A stretch of DNA of 64,000 bases from Fulvivirga lutea (GCF_017068455.1 NZ_CP070608.1:3515488-3579487), one strand, 5' to 3'. Shown: positions 53,116-62,720, counted from the stretch's first letter. A program made the numbers and translations. The notes: generated by a model from the letters alone, not told the origin.

Positions 53116-53505
53116 ATGGAATTAGAATCAAACGTAGTCGGCTGGTTTGAGGTGCCAGTAAACGATATGCCTAGAGCCATTAAATTTTACGAAAAGGTAT
53201 TTGACTTTAAAATTGAACGGCATGAAATGGGTGAACTGGATATGGGTTGGTTTCCATCCAATCATAAAGCCGGTGGTGCTATGGGCTCCTTAGTAAAACA
53301 TCCTGACTTTTATACACCTAGCCACGAAGGTCCACTAGTATACTTTACAGCTCATTCCGGTGATTTGAATAATGAACTCAAACGAATTGAACCTGCTGGC
53401 GGAAAAGTATTAATGCCCAAAAAGCTAATTACTGAGGATATTGGCTATATGGCCATTTTCGAAGATACTGAAGGCAATAGAGTGGCTCTGCATAGCAGAG
53501 CCTAA
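53116..53505 (+). CDS. VOC-family (glyoxalase-like) protein
   Basis: 129 residues, one vicinal-oxygen-chelate module: VVGWFEVPVNDMPRAIKFYEKVFDF at the start, GPLVYFTAHSGDL in the middle, and FEDTEGNRVALHS at the end, where Glu and His positions could bind metal. Substrate unknown; relatives include glyoxalase I and ring-cleaving dioxygenases. It ends three bases before the stop of the convergent aldo/keto reductase gene. Confidence 0.85.
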   Translation: MELESNVVGWFEVPVNDMPRAIKFYEKVFDFKIERHEMGELDMGWFPSNHKAGGAMGSLVKHPDFYTPSHEGPLVYFTAHSGDLNNELKRIEPAGGKVLMPKKLITEDIGYMAIFEDTEGNRVALHSRA

Positions 53506-53507
53506 AA

Positions 53508-54503
53508 TTAAAATGGTGGATGAACCGGGGCATTATCTAACATTGCCTCGATTTTTTCCATCACTTCGTCCGTTAGTAAAGGAACCACTTCAAATGCCTT
53601 TAAGTTTTCTGAGAGCTGCTCATTTTTTGATGCGCCTAGTATAACAGTACTTACATCTTCGTTTTTCAGACACCAGGCTAATGCCAATAAAGGCATGGTA
53701 GTACCCAACTCTTTGGCAAACTCTGTTAACTTCTTCACTTTCTTTAGATTTTCCTCGGCTAGTAATCGGTCTTTTAACCACTCTAAGCCTTCAATTCCCA
53801 ATCGGGTGTCTTTCGGAAATCCGTCATTGTATTTACCTGTTAGTATGCCCGAAGCCAATGGCGACCAGGTAGTGGTACCTAACCCCACCGTTTTATAAAT
53901 TTGCTTGAATTCCACCTCTACTTTATCTCTCACCAACATGTTATACTGAGGCTGTTCCATGGTTGGACCTATCAAATTATACTGTTTGGCCACCATATGA
54001 GCCTCCATAATTTCCTGAGCGCTCCACTCAGATGTGCCCCAATACAGCACCTTCCCTTGTTGTATCAGATTATGCATACTCCAAACGGTTTCCTCAATTG
54101 GCGTTTCTTTATCGGGTCTGTGACAAAAATATAAATCGAGATAATCTACCTGCAACCTTTGCAAAGCCTGATCACACGCCTCGACAACATGTTTTCTGTT
54201 CAGTCCTTTTTGTGTTGGTTTTAAATCTCCTTTACCTCCATCTGCACCAAAAAATACTTTACTGGAAACTATATAGCTATCTCTTCTCCAGCCCATTTTT
54301 TTTAGGACCTCGCCCATCACTTCTTCAGACTTACCACCAGCATAGGCTTCGGCATTATCAAAAAAATTTATCCCATTTTCATAGGCTATCTTCATTAGAC
54401 TTTCTGCGGTTGTATCGCCCACTTGTTTGCCAAATGTCAGCCATGAGCCGAATGATAACCTACTTACTTGTAATCCTGATTTACCTAATCTTTTATATTC
54501 CAT
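53508..54503 (-). CDS. Aldo/keto reductase, potassium-channel beta-subunit type
   Basis: 331 residues, TIM-barrel AKR. The catalytic tetrad is visible: Asp in FFDNAEAYAGGKSEE, Tyr of AEAY, Lys in VSSKVFFG near 81 and His in LYFCHRPD near 120. NADPH loops include WGTSEWSAQ and ASKNEQL. It is close to YghZ and Kv-beta proteins. The ATG abuts the stop of the DUF2256 gene, so both are on one transcript. Confidence 0.92.
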   Translation of the reverse strand: MEYKRLGKSGLQVSRLSFGSWLTFGKQVGDTTAESLMKIAYENGINFFDNAEAYAGGKSEEVMGEVLKKMGWRRDSYIVSSKVFFGADGGKGDLKPTQKGLNRKHVVEACDQALQRLQVDYLDLYFCHRPDKETPIEETVWSMHNLIQQGKVLYWGTSEWSAQEIMEAHMVAKQYNLIGPTMEQPQYNMLVRDKVEVEFKQIYKTVGLGTTTWSPLASGILTGKYNDGFPKDTRLGIEGLEWLKDRLLAEENLKKVKKLTEFAKELGTTMPLLALAWCLKNEDVSTVILGASKNEQLSENLKAFEVVPLLTDEVMEKIEAMLDNAPVHPPF

Positions 54504-54656
54504 TTATAAAGATGTTTTTAATTTGATTTTGTTTCTTCTGCACCTCTCACTGCAATAAATAACTTCAGACCATACTTTTGCCCACTTTTTTCGCCATGAG
54601 AATGGTTTTTGGCAAACAGGACATAATTTGGTTGGAAGATTTGGCTTACGATGCAC
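54504..54656 (-). CDS. DUF2256 family micro-protein
   Basis: 50 residues from GTG (54654-54656): the frame begins [20 protein letters not shown] and has four Cys in two CxxC-like pairs (CPVC near residue 12 and CSERC near 35) with a WRKKWAKVW linker, the DUF2256 pattern of a small zinc ribbon. A TAA directly upstream of the GTG fixes the start. The stop is exactly adjacent to the aldo/keto reductase ATG. Family knowledge: uncharacterised, often found beside DNA photolyase-related genes; here it is with an oxidoreductase. Too short for standard ORF calling. Confidence 0.85.
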   Translation of the reverse strand: MHRKPNLPTKLCPVCQKPFSWRKKWAKVWSEVIYCSERCRRNKIKLKTSL

Positions 54657-54691
54657 TTATAGATTTAACACATCTGACTAATGTTAGTTCA

Positions 54692-55204
54692 TCACTTTTT
54701 AGATGATTCTCCATATTTCAAATGAAGTACTTTTCCATCACCTACAGTCATTAACGAAATAATAAAAAGGTTATCATATTCATCTTCGTCAATCATTTTA
54801 AACTTTTCTTCACCAATGAGTTTATTTACCATAATAGGTACAGTATTCGAATGGCCAGAGAATACTATCGTCCTTCCGTACATTCCCGAAATAAGCTCAA
54901 GAATTTCATCTACAGCAAAAGGGTTATATTCTTGTATTTCTATTCGTTTAGCTTCAGCTAAAGGAGCCACCGTTTCTCGGGTTCGCTTAAATGGCGTAGT
55001 AAAAATACCATCTACAGACTGTGACTCAAGTAAGTTGCACAATGCCTTGGCTCGTTCAACACCTTCTTCAGTTAAAGAAGGATCACCATCTTCACTAAAA
55101 CCCTTTTCTGCATGTCTAACAAGAATTACTGTAGTAAGTGAGTCCTGAGCCATACCATTAATAGCTAAGGCCAACGCAATGAAAATGAATACTATTTTTT
55201 TCAT
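54692..55204 (-). CDS. Secreted histidine phosphatase (SixA/phosphoglycerate mutase-like)
   Basis: 170 residues. A signal peptide (MKKIVFIFIALALAINGMAQ) precedes a histidine phosphatase domain with the nucleophile motif LVRHAEKGF (His about 32), a second Arg near FTTPFKRTRET, and His in FSGHSNTVP. The length and the RHAEK start suit the short SixA-like group. In the periplasm it is likely to act on a small phosphate ester; substrate unknown. Monocistronic by spacing. Confidence 0.85.
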   Translation of the reverse strand: MKKIVFIFIALALAINGMAQDSLTTVILVRHAEKGFSEDGDPSLTEEGVERAKALCNLLESQSVDGIFTTPFKRTRETVAPLAEAKRIEIQEYNPFAVDEILELISGMYGRTIVFSGHSNTVPIMVNKLIGEEKFKMIDEDEYDNLFIISLMTVGDGKVLHLKYGESSKK

Positions 55205-55298
55205 ATGATTTTTTCTTTAAACTAATTACAAACATGAACGAATACAATTTTTATTTGATTTCATGTTGTTTCGCATTATATGCTTAATTTGGCATTCT

Positions 55299-56447
55299 AT
55301 GAAAAGAGTATTCCTTATAGTTGTTTTAATAGTAGCGGCTTTCAACTGTCAGGCTTTCCAAAATTTAGATAGCTTGGAAAATGTACTTCAAACAGCTGTG
55401 GGCAAAGAACGCGTTGATGTACTAAATAAACTATATGCGATTTACAATCGTCTGAACCCTACAAAAGCGTTGGAGCAATCTATCCTAGCTTTGGAATTGG
55501 CCAATGAAATTAGCTACCCTAATGGAAGAGCAGCGGCACTCAATAATATCGGTGTGATTTATAAAAATCAGGGGGTATATGAAGAGGCGCTTGAATATTA
55601 TATTGAGTCGTTACGAATTAGCACTGAGATTAATGATAAAGAAGCACAAGCCTCTACACTTAATAATATAGGTACTGTTTATTCTCTAAAGCGAGTATAT
55701 GATAAAGCGCTAATCTATTTTATTGAGTCTTACGAGATATTTAAATCTATTGATGCCACCGGTAAGCTGGTAGATGCCATCAACAACATTGGGAATGCTT
55801 ATATGGAAATGGGGCGCGAGGATTTGGCATTAGACTATTATTCAGAGGCTATGTCTTTATCTGAACTTGGTTCGCATTCGATGGAAGCTTCCAACCCTTT
55901 GAACAATGTGGGAAATGTTTATTTCTACAGAGGTGATTACTCCAATGCTTTAATTTATTATGAGCGGGCGTTAAACCTCGAAAAGCAAAGCGGTGATAAG
56001 TTAGGGCAGGCCTATGCAATGTCTAACTTAGGGTCTACCTACCTTGAGATAAAGCAATTCAATCGTTCTGAAGAATATTTGAATAACGCTTTAACCATTG
56101 CTAAAGAAGCTGGGGCTTATCCTCTATTAAGAGAAATTTACAAAACACTTTCAGCGCTATATTTTAAGAAGCGCGACTTTGAATCTGCCTATGAAGCCCG
56201 CATAAAATATGATGAGGCCAAGGATTTTGTGTTTAATGAAGAAAGCAGCCGCATGATGGCCCAGATGGAAGTGGCGGTAGAACTTCAGGAAAAGGAGAAA
56301 GAACTACAAAAACTTAAAAAAGATCAGCAAATACAAAGCTTACAGCTTGAAAATAGCAGAATAATTGTATTGCTTGCCGTAATGGGCAGCATTATTCTTT
56401 TAGCTGCAGGCATTATTATTTTCCGCTTGAAAAAACAAAATGAATAA
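55299..56447 (+). CDS. TPR protein with C-terminal coiled coil and membrane helix (no output domain)
   Basis: 382 residues from the ATG at 55299; an earlier ATG at 55263 would lengthen the signal. The signal peptide MKRVFLIVVLIVAAFNCQA is followed by about seven tetratricopeptide repeats (e.g. AAALNNIGVIYKNQGVYEEAL, EALEYYIESLRIS, AYAMSNLGSTYLEIKQFNRSE), then a coiled coil (QEKEKELQKLKKDQQIQSLQ) and one membrane helix (VLLAVMGSIILLAAGIIIFR), ending 8 residues later. This is the sensory half of a TPR-type histidine kinase or adenylate cyclase with no output domain. Confidence 0.8.
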   Translation: MKRVFLIVVLIVAAFNCQAFQNLDSLENVLQTAVGKERVDVLNKLYAIYNRLNPTKALEQSILALELANEISYPNGRAAALNNIGVIYKNQGVYEEALEYYIESLRISTEINDKEAQASTLNNIGTVYSLKRVYDKALIYFIESYEIFKSIDATGKLVDAINNIGNAYMEMGREDLALDYYSEAMSLSELGSHSMEASNPLNNVGNVYFYRGDYSNALIYYERALNLEKQSGDKLGQAYAMSNLGSTYLEIKQFNRSEEYLNNALTIAKEAGAYPLLREIYKTLSALYFKKRDFESAYEARIKYDEAKDFVFNEESSRMMAQMEVAVELQEKEKELQKLKKDQQIQSLQLENSRIIVLLAVMGSIILLAAGIIIFRLKKQNE

Positions 56448-56518
56448 ATTAGATAGGATTTAACTTCTATTTAGAATTGAATCTTATAAATTTGAATTAA
56501 TATTTAAAACACGCAATC

Positions 56519-56650
56519 ATGGAACAATATATAGGTGACGGAGCTAGTTTATTTATTACCATAGTGGCTTGTATTATCGGGTTTCTTGCCGCAGTTGGTA
56601 AACTAGATCAAATGAAAACAGAAAAAGAAAACCCAAAAGATGACGAATAA
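56519..56650 (+). CDS. Small single-helix membrane protein
   Basis: 43 residues (MEQYIGDGASLF start) with one membrane helix (about 10-28, LFITIVACIIGFLAAVG) and a charged C-terminus KTEKENPKDDE. Not among long frames because of its size, but it has an ATG 70 bases after the TPR gene and a strong terminator 20 bases after its stop. No family recognised. Confidence 0.6.
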   Translation: MEQYIGDGASLFITIVACIIGFLAAVGKLDQMKTEKENPKDDE

Positions 56651-56670
56651 TCGCATCTGTTAAAGACATT

Positions 56671-56706
56671 AAAAAAAGGGATCTGCCAATGGCAAATCCC
56701 TTTTTT
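56671..56706. terminator. Bidirectional terminator
   Basis: AAAAAGGGAT-c-TGCC paired with GGCA-a-ATCCCTTTTT around an AAT loop, with A-tract and T-tract on the two sides. It lies between the small membrane gene and the convergent M49-like gene. Confidence 0.88.
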
Positions 56707-56725
56707 ATTGTTGTTCCAAACTAAT

Positions 56726-58369
56726 TTATAGACCAAGTACTTCTACTCCCTGCTCAAATACCACATCCACTGGTATTCCCGCAGTTGACAGCCTGTCTAA
56801 ATCGCCTTGAAGTTCTGCTCCAATATTCGCTTTTTCATCTACCAGTTTTCCAACACCTTCATAATCTCCATTACCTTGAAGCATAAGAATTTTCTCTGAT
56901 AGCGCATTCATAGCATCTGTCATCTTATCATAATTGATCGTATAGTAACCATCTTCGCCCCTTTGGAATGCGCCCATTTCTTTAAAGAAATTGAATCTGA
57001 TCATGTTTGCTTTACCATGCGCACTAGAAGCACCAAACCTTACAGAACGGAAAATACTAGCCATAAACGTAGTATAGTAGTCATTTAAATCGCCATCCAC
57101 TTCACCTTGCTCATGTAATTTAGTAATCATATACAAGCCGAGAATATCAGCTTTACCTTCTTCTAGTGCAGATGCATTTTCTTTTAATGCTTCTCTTACT
57201 GTACCCTTACCATTAATTGTGTTTTTGATACCTAGCCCGTGCGCTACTTCATGAAACATTGTATTCGCAAAAAACGCATCAAATGTAATATGCTTTCTCT
57301 GCTCTTCAGCAATAAGCAAATCCGCTATGGGGACTAAGATTTTATCAAACTTAGCTTTCATCGCATTTTTCAATTGTGATCTTCTTGTTCCTTTCTTTAA
57401 CTGCACTTCTTCATCATTAGGCAAATTCACTGCAATAGTCTTACTTCCGGCATTACAATCACCAGCATAATAAATCACATCAAATGCTGCTAGCTGAGAG
57501 TCTGTTCCCGGTGTTTCTGCTTTATATTCTGCGGCTACTGGTAAGCCCTTCTGAAGTTCAGGAAGTAGTTCAGCGTATTTAGAAAGCTTTTTACTCCAGT
57601 CCATATCTTTTACCAAAATGTACGCCTCATGTGCTGCTTTGTATCCAAAAAGCTGATCTTCATAGGTTTCAATAGGCCCAACAATCATATCCAACTGATT
57701 GGTTTTCATGTCCATCCAGGCGATATCAGAATTGTAATAGTCATCGGTAAGCAATGCCTCTGCACGTAATGCTAAATATTTCTTCAATTCAGGATTTTCT
57801 GCTAATTCAGAACATTCAGTTAACAATTGAGCAGCTCTGGTAATGTCTTCTTTAAACATCTTATTGTAAGGGATAGACTCTAAATTACCCTCATCATTTC
57901 TTCTGATAAAAGTATAAAGTGAAGCTTTATCTTCTAATTCAGCTGCTTCAAACTCTTCTTTAGTCATATCCTGTGGGTAAAAATTCGCGCCTTCAGGCTT
58001 TTCACCTACTCCATCAATAAATGCCTGGTTTCCATTTAATCTATCCCATGGGCCGTAATTGATTTCAGCGAATCTTTTTGCTCCAGAGTCAGAAATAGTA
58101 TCTAATAAGGATTCTTTTTCTCCGAAAGCTTCATACCAGAAAAGTTTATCCATAATTTGAGCAACTTCTACCAGTTTTGGTATCATTTGCTTGTGGCTTT
58201 CCGACAGCTTAGAAATATCGGTTGTTAGTTTTACTGAGGTATACTTAGAGTTGAGCTCTTCGTATTTATCCATTTTTGGTTCAGCCGTAGCTTCTTCTTT
58301 TTTATCTGCAGGCTGGCACGCAGCAAATAGGAGAGCAACAAATGCACCTCTCAAAAATAATTTATACAT
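56726..58369 (-). CDS. M49-like (dipeptidyl-peptidase III type) zinc metallopeptidase, lipoprotein
   Basis: 547 residues; lipobox FAAC (about Cys18) in MYKLFLRGAFVALLFAAC. The zinc motif is HEVAHG at residues 373-378 and a second motif EEGKADILGLY follows 27 residues later, the order seen in M49 peptidases. Classical M49 has the hexapeptide HEXXGH; here the second His comes one position earlier (HEXXH), like some bacterial relatives. The flanking TMFHEVAHGLGIKNTINGKGTVREAL and helical rest support the fold. Envelope-anchored peptidase acting on short peptides (inference). Confidence 0.8.
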   Translation of the reverse strand: MYKLFLRGAFVALLFAACQPADKKEEATAEPKMDKYEELNSKYTSVKLTTDISKLSESHKQMIPKLVEVAQIMDKLFWYEAFGEKESLLDTISDSGAKRFAEINYGPWDRLNGNQAFIDGVGEKPEGANFYPQDMTKEEFEAAELEDKASLYTFIRRNDEGNLESIPYNKMFKEDITRAAQLLTECSELAENPELKKYLALRAEALLTDDYYNSDIAWMDMKTNQLDMIVGPIETYEDQLFGYKAAHEAYILVKDMDWSKKLSKYAELLPELQKGLPVAAEYKAETPGTDSQLAAFDVIYYAGDCNAGSKTIAVNLPNDEEVQLKKGTRRSQLKNAMKAKFDKILVPIADLLIAEEQRKHITFDAFFANTMFHEVAHGLGIKNTINGKGTVREALKENASALEEGKADILGLYMITKLHEQGEVDGDLNDYYTTFMASIFRSVRFGASSAHGKANMIRFNFFKEMGAFQRGEDGYYTINYDKMTDAMNALSEKILMLQGNGDYEGVGKLVDEKANIGAELQGDLDRLSTAGIPVDVVFEQGVEVLGL

Positions 58370-58415
58370 AAAAAAAGGGTTTGGTTAAAATCTGCTTGAA
58401 ATTAACCAAAACCCT
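58370..58415 (-). terminator. Terminator between the lipoprotein genes, minus strand
   Basis: On the minus strand AGGGTTTTGGTTAA (58402-58415) pairs with TTAACCAAACCCT (58376-58388), one bulge, followed by seven T bases directly in front of the M49-like ATG. It should stop transcripts from the Ig-like lipoprotein gene. Confidence 0.75.
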
Positions 58416-58458
58416 AAACATTACAGTATGCCAACGCCTATTAAAGACGCGTAAAAAA

Positions 58459-59997
58459 CTATTTTTTATTGGCTCTTATAAATCTCCAAAACTGATCTGG
58501 ATCAGCACCACTTGTAGAAACCATATCAAATTGATTTCTATCTAACGATAAGCCCGTTCCCAACGAAAGCGAACTCATTGTATAGAAATTACCATTAGCA
58601 AAGCCAGGGAAAGTAACTGGCGTAAACTTCCAAAGTTGGCCGGAAAAGAAGCCACCACCTGAAGGCAAAGTTTGCATATAGGCTGGATTTCCATCGTTAG
58701 GACTTGCAGCTTCTAAATATCGATTATTAGCACACTGATGCGTAAAGGTGAAATAACCATTATTTTGTTTCTGAATTGTCCAATATACGTTACAAAAGTT
58801 TCCTGTGGTTGCATAAAATAATTGGAAAGCGCCATCAGTTGCAGCCGCAATATCAATTCCATCTCCCAATGAAGCATTTCTAAAGCGATACCAATATAAA
58901 TCACTCAAGAAAACTGTTGTAAACTCAAATTCTATAGGGTAGTCATATTCATAAGGATTTCCATTAACATCCTTTATTGCAGCCCCATCAAACCACATAG
59001 AATAAAGCTGCTCGAACTCTTCTAAAGGTGTTGATGGAGTGAAAGTAATAGTTGGTCCTTCAACAGATATGGTACCATTTATAGCGGTGATCCTTTCTAA
59101 TAATATTTTAAAAGTGTTTGAATTAACAGTGCTAGGATCGATATCAGCTTCAAAAGTTATTGAAAATGAAATATCATCAATTTCCATATCCTCGGCCTCA
59201 TTTTCAAATGATGTACTTTGGATGGAAAAAATTACTGATTCAGTACTAAATGTATTTTCAATATTAGAAGGTAAGTTATTACCAGCTAAATCTGTTATTC
59301 CTGTTCCTACAAAAATAGAATACGTTGTAGCACCGGCAAGCGGCTCATCCAACGTATAAATGAATGAATTCCCAGAAAATGATCCTGAGCCGTCAAGGCT
59401 TCCACTTTCTCCACTTTTACGGATTTTAAATGTTTCAAAACCAATGTTCTCTACTGGTTCTGAAAACTCAACAATAATTTGAGTATTCACTGAAACATTG
59501 GAAGCCCCATTTGATGGAGTGATGCTCACCACAGTTGGAGGGGTGTTATCAGGCTCAATTTGAGTAGTAAAACGTGTGGAAAAATTAGATATCAAGCTAT
59601 TTCCTGCCAAATCTGTTAGTCCAGTGCTTAGTCTTAGTAAATATTCTTCCTCAAATTCCAAATTTTCTGTAGGATCAATCGTCATTGTGCTACCGGAAAT
59701 GGAAACATTTGCTTGCACCGAATTGGAAATGCCACCAGACAAAATAACTGATGTATTGGTAACAGACTCTATATCTATTGGTTCTGAAAATGAAATAGTG
59801 ATAAATGAGTTAACACTCACATTTGTGGCGCCATCTACCGGACTTACGCTTAACACCGATGGCTGTATCTCATCTACTGAAGTTCCGCCACCATTGTTGG
59901 TTCCTGGGTCTTCATCCTCGTCACTTGAGCAGCCAACTGTAATTAGCAAGGCCAGAAGAAAGAATGTTGACAATGAGAAAGCAAGTAATCGTTTCAT
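58459..59997 (-). CDS. Lipoprotein with SbsA/Big_5 Ig-like domains and C-terminal lectin-like domain
   Basis: 512 residues. Lipobox VGC (about Cys23) followed by an acidic, Gly-rich tether (SSDEDEDPGTNNGGG). Three Ig-like domains of the SbsA type follow at about 45-150, 155-262 and 265-370; the first two contain PSVLSVSPVDGATNVSVNS and TVVSITPSNGASNVSVN starts, with GLTDLAGN and GITDLAGN strands. Residues about 375-512 look like a beta-trefoil ricin-like domain (YWYRFRNASLGDG, WTIQKQNNGYF, DQFWRFIRANKK end). Probably a surface carbohydrate-binding protein. The C-terminal assignment is tentative. Confidence 0.78.
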   Translation of the reverse strand: MKRLLAFSLSTFFLLALLITVGCSSDEDEDPGTNNGGGTSVDEIQPSVLSVSPVDGATNVSVNSFITISFSEPIDIESVTNTSVILSGGISNSVQANVSISGSTMTIDPTENLEFEEEYLLRLSTGLTDLAGNSLISNFSTRFTTQIEPDNTPPTVVSITPSNGASNVSVNTQIIVEFSEPVENIGFETFKIRKSGESGSLDGSGSFSGNSFIYTLDEPLAGATTYSIFVGTGITDLAGNNLPSNIENTFSTESVIFSIQSTSFENEAEDMEIDDISFSITFEADIDPSTVNSNTFKILLERITAINGTISVEGPTITFTPSTPLEEFEQLYSMWFDGAAIKDVNGNPYEYDYPIEFEFTTVFLSDLYWYRFRNASLGDGIDIAAATDGAFQLFYATTGNFCNVYWTIQKQNNGYFTFTHQCANNRYLEAASPNDGNPAYMQTLPSGGGFFSGQLWKFTPVTFPGFANGNFYTMSSLSLGTGLSLDRNQFDMVSTSGADPDQFWRFIRANKK

Positions 59998-60401
59998 AAG
60001 TTTTTATTTTGGTTAATAGTAAATTTTGCTGATATAGAAAAACTCCAATTGCTTACTTGCTATCTTTTTGAATTCCTTAATTTTTAAATGAACTCTTTTG
60101 AGAGAATAGCAAATTCACTTGTATTTGCTGTTTTGATTTTCAATTCCATGGACTTCAATCTAATTCAGTAAAGAATCTCTATTTCGCATATCGAAAGTAA
60201 ATAATGTAGAATGCTAAACGATGCGTACTGTGATCAACTGTACGAAAGTGTATATGAAAGTATCTTTTCTGGAGTATAGATAATTTGAATGTATATTGTT
60301 ATTTAAATTTCTTTTTTTATTTATTAATCAATGTTTCTCGTGGAGATCACCGTTATTTAACCTAAATTCTGCATTGGCTTAATTTATAAATCAACTGATT
60401 C
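59998..60401. other. 404-bp intergenic region between divergent genes
   Basis: AT-rich, with no open frame of conserved character, no RNA gene and no strong hairpin seen. It must hold the promoters of the divergent lipoprotein and TPR-kinase genes, but no perfect TAnnTTTG box at a fitting distance was found. Confidence 0.5.
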
Positions 60402-62720
60402 ATGAAGTATCTTATCGTTGTCTTTTGTCTTTTCGTATGTTCCCTTCATTCCTACTCCCAATATTCAGCCATAGATAGCCTTGAGCAACTGGCCGCTAAA
60501 GCCAAACCTGGTTGGGATCAGATCGATTACTCGGTAGGGCTGGCCAGACTTTATATTGGCGGAGCCGGGGATTATGATAACTCCATGCGCCACATCAATA
60601 TCATCTATAAAAATGCAGAAGAGCAAAATATACCCGTTGCACGCGCTTATGCCCTGGTGATGGAAAATATTTTCGCTTATAATATTGAGAATGACAGAGA
60701 AAAATCCATTAGAACATGCGAAGAAGCCATAAGAATAGGTAAGCAATATAATTGCAATGATGTAATCGTATTTGCAGGTTATCAACTATCTGAGAGATAT
60801 AGAACAAATTTTGGAGACTTTCAAAAGTCGAGAGAAATTATAGAGGAAATTTTGACCTATATAGATGAGACGGTAGATGACAAGCACAAAGCCAATGCTA
60901 TAAAAACTTATGGTTACATACTAACCAGGATGGGTGAGCCCGATAAAGGCTTTGAGTATATGGAAAAAGCTATTTCCATATTAAAAAAGATGAAAACAGA
61001 TCCGTTTATAGACCCAAGAATAGGCAGGGTAAGTGCACAATATGGAGATATTGATAACCTCTTACAGTATGCCTACAATAATATGTCTGAATCCAAGTTG
61101 AGATTAGGTCGCACGGCCGGTTCAGAAGAGGATTTGAAAGAAGCTTTAAAACTTGCGCTAAAATCAGGCCGTCCGCGAATAATAGCCTGGCAATATGAAC
61201 GAATGGGCTGGCATTATATTTCTAGAGGATATTACGATCAAGCCTTGGATTACTTTACTAAGAACCATAAGATACTTGAAACCTTATCATTACCCCAGCA
61301 TATCGCAAATTCGAATGCCTATTTGGCTCAAGTAATGACAAAACTTGAAGATTACACCTCTGCTGATAAATACATCGATAATGCCATAAAATATTCACGA
61401 GAAAAAAGCGATTCTCTTTTTCTTCTCGAGCGTCTGATGCTCAAAGCGACAATAAATATGAGAAGGGGTTATACTGATATTGCCGAAATGCATTTTGATG
61501 AAATCAACCAAATAATCAACACTGTGAATAACCCTGAAACTTATGGGCTTTATTCTACTGTAAAAGGAGAATTTGCTCTTTATAAAGGAGACACGGACAA
61601 TGCTTTAAAGGATTTTAAGAAGGCTTACCAGGTTTACAATGATGCTACTAACGGCCAGGGCAGATTAGAATCATCTTTCTGGTTGGCTAATACTTTCCTC
61701 AAATTAAAACAGTATGATTCAGCCTCTTACTACGGACAGCTAGCCATAAAATATGGTTATGAGCAAAGTAATATCGCCTACATTGAGAAAGCCCATGCGT
61801 TATTGAGTCAAATTTATGAAGAGAATAACTTGTATAAAGAATCACTTGAAAACTTCAAACTATTTTACGCATTTCACGACAGCGTTTTCAAGGCTGATGC
61901 CCAAATAAAACTCAAAGAAGAGCAAGTGAGACGTGATGTTGTGGGCTATCAGAGCGATATTAAGCTGGCAAAGGATAATGCACTTTTACTGGAGAAGCAA
62001 AACCAGTTATATTTATGGATTGGAGTTATCCTAGTAATTATTCTCGCAGGTGCGCTCTTCTTTTATTTTAAACTAAGAAATGCTAAAATAAGCATCGAAC
62101 AAAAGAACAAAGAACGAGAGGTTCTTTTAAAAGAAATTCATCATCGCGTAAAGAATAACCTACAAATCATTTCTAGTTTACTCAATATTCAGTCAAGAAA
62201 ATTGCAAGAAGGATCGGCCAAGAAAGCTGTAGATGAGGGCAGAAGTAGAATAAAATCCATGTCTCTCATTCATGAAAAACTGTATGGAAATGATGAGCTC
62301 TCCACCATTAACATGAGAGAGTATATTGATGAGTTGAGCTCATTCTTAAAAAATACATATAAACCCAAAAGTAATATTCAATCTCACATATCAGTAAATA
62401 ATATGGCTTTGGATATAGACACCGCCATACCGCTGGGATTAATTTTAAATGAACTTATTTCTAATTCTTTTAAGTATGCATTTTCTGATAATGATGAAGG
62501 CGCTATAGATATAAGTTTAAGCCAATTAGAAGACGAGTACATTTTAAAAGTGAAAGACACTGGCCCCGGGTTTCCTGAAGATTTTGAGCGTACCAGAAGT
62601 ATGGGTATGCGATTAATTCATTCACTTTCTGAACAACTTAATGGTGTGAAGCATTTTGAAAATATTGATGGTGCATTATTTACCTTAAAATTCAAAATGC
62701 GGCCAATTACTGCCCAATAA
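60402..62720 (+). CDS. TPR-sensor histidine kinase (HisKA_2 type)
   Basis: 772 residues. Signal peptide (MKYLIVVFCLFVCSLHSYS) and about nine tetratricopeptide repeats to residue 500 (e.g. AWQYERMGWHYISRGYYDQA, ALKDFKKAYQVY), a coiled stretch, a membrane helix near 535-557 (LYLWIGVILVIILAGALFFY), and the kinase: HisKA_2 box EIHHRVKNNLQIISSLLNIQ with His580/His581, then HATPase motifs ELISNSFKYAF and KDTGPGFPED. Periplasmic TPRs sense a protein or peptide; the phosphate goes to the LytTR regulator 45 bases downstream. Confidence 0.92.
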   Translation: MKYLIVVFCLFVCSLHSYSQYSAIDSLEQLAAKAKPGWDQIDYSVGLARLYIGGAGDYDNSMRHINIIYKNAEEQNIPVARAYALVMENIFAYNIENDREKSIRTCEEAIRIGKQYNCNDVIVFAGYQLSERYRTNFGDFQKSREIIEEILTYIDETVDDKHKANAIKTYGYILTRMGEPDKGFEYMEKAISILKKMKTDPFIDPRIGRVSAQYGDIDNLLQYAYNNMSESKLRLGRTAGSEEDLKEALKLALKSGRPRIIAWQYERMGWHYISRGYYDQALDYFTKNHKILETLSLPQHIANSNAYLAQVMTKLEDYTSADKYIDNAIKYSREKSDSLFLLERLMLKATINMRRGYTDIAEMHFDEINQIINTVNNPETYGLYSTVKGEFALYKGDTDNALKDFKKAYQVYNDATNGQGRLESSFWLANTFLKLKQYDSASYYGQLAIKYGYEQSNIAYIEKAHALLSQIYEENNLYKESLENFKLFYAFHDSVFKADAQIKLKEEQVRRDVVGYQSDIKLAKDNALLLEKQNQLYLWIGVILVIILAGALFFYFKLRNAKISIEQKNKEREVLLKEIHHRVKNNLQIISSLLNIQSRKLQEGSAKKAVDEGRSRIKSMSLIHEKLYGNDELSTINMREYIDELSSFLKNTYKPKSNIQSHISVNNMALDIDTAIPLGLILNELISNSFKYAFSDNDEGAIDISLSQLEDEYILKVKDTGPGFPEDFERTRSMGMRLIHSLSEQLNGVKHFENIDGALFTLKFKMRPITAQ

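Noticed and set aside
59998-60401. Small RNA gene in the long divergent gap
   Set aside because: No terminator hairpin with T-tract and no promoter box could be supported.
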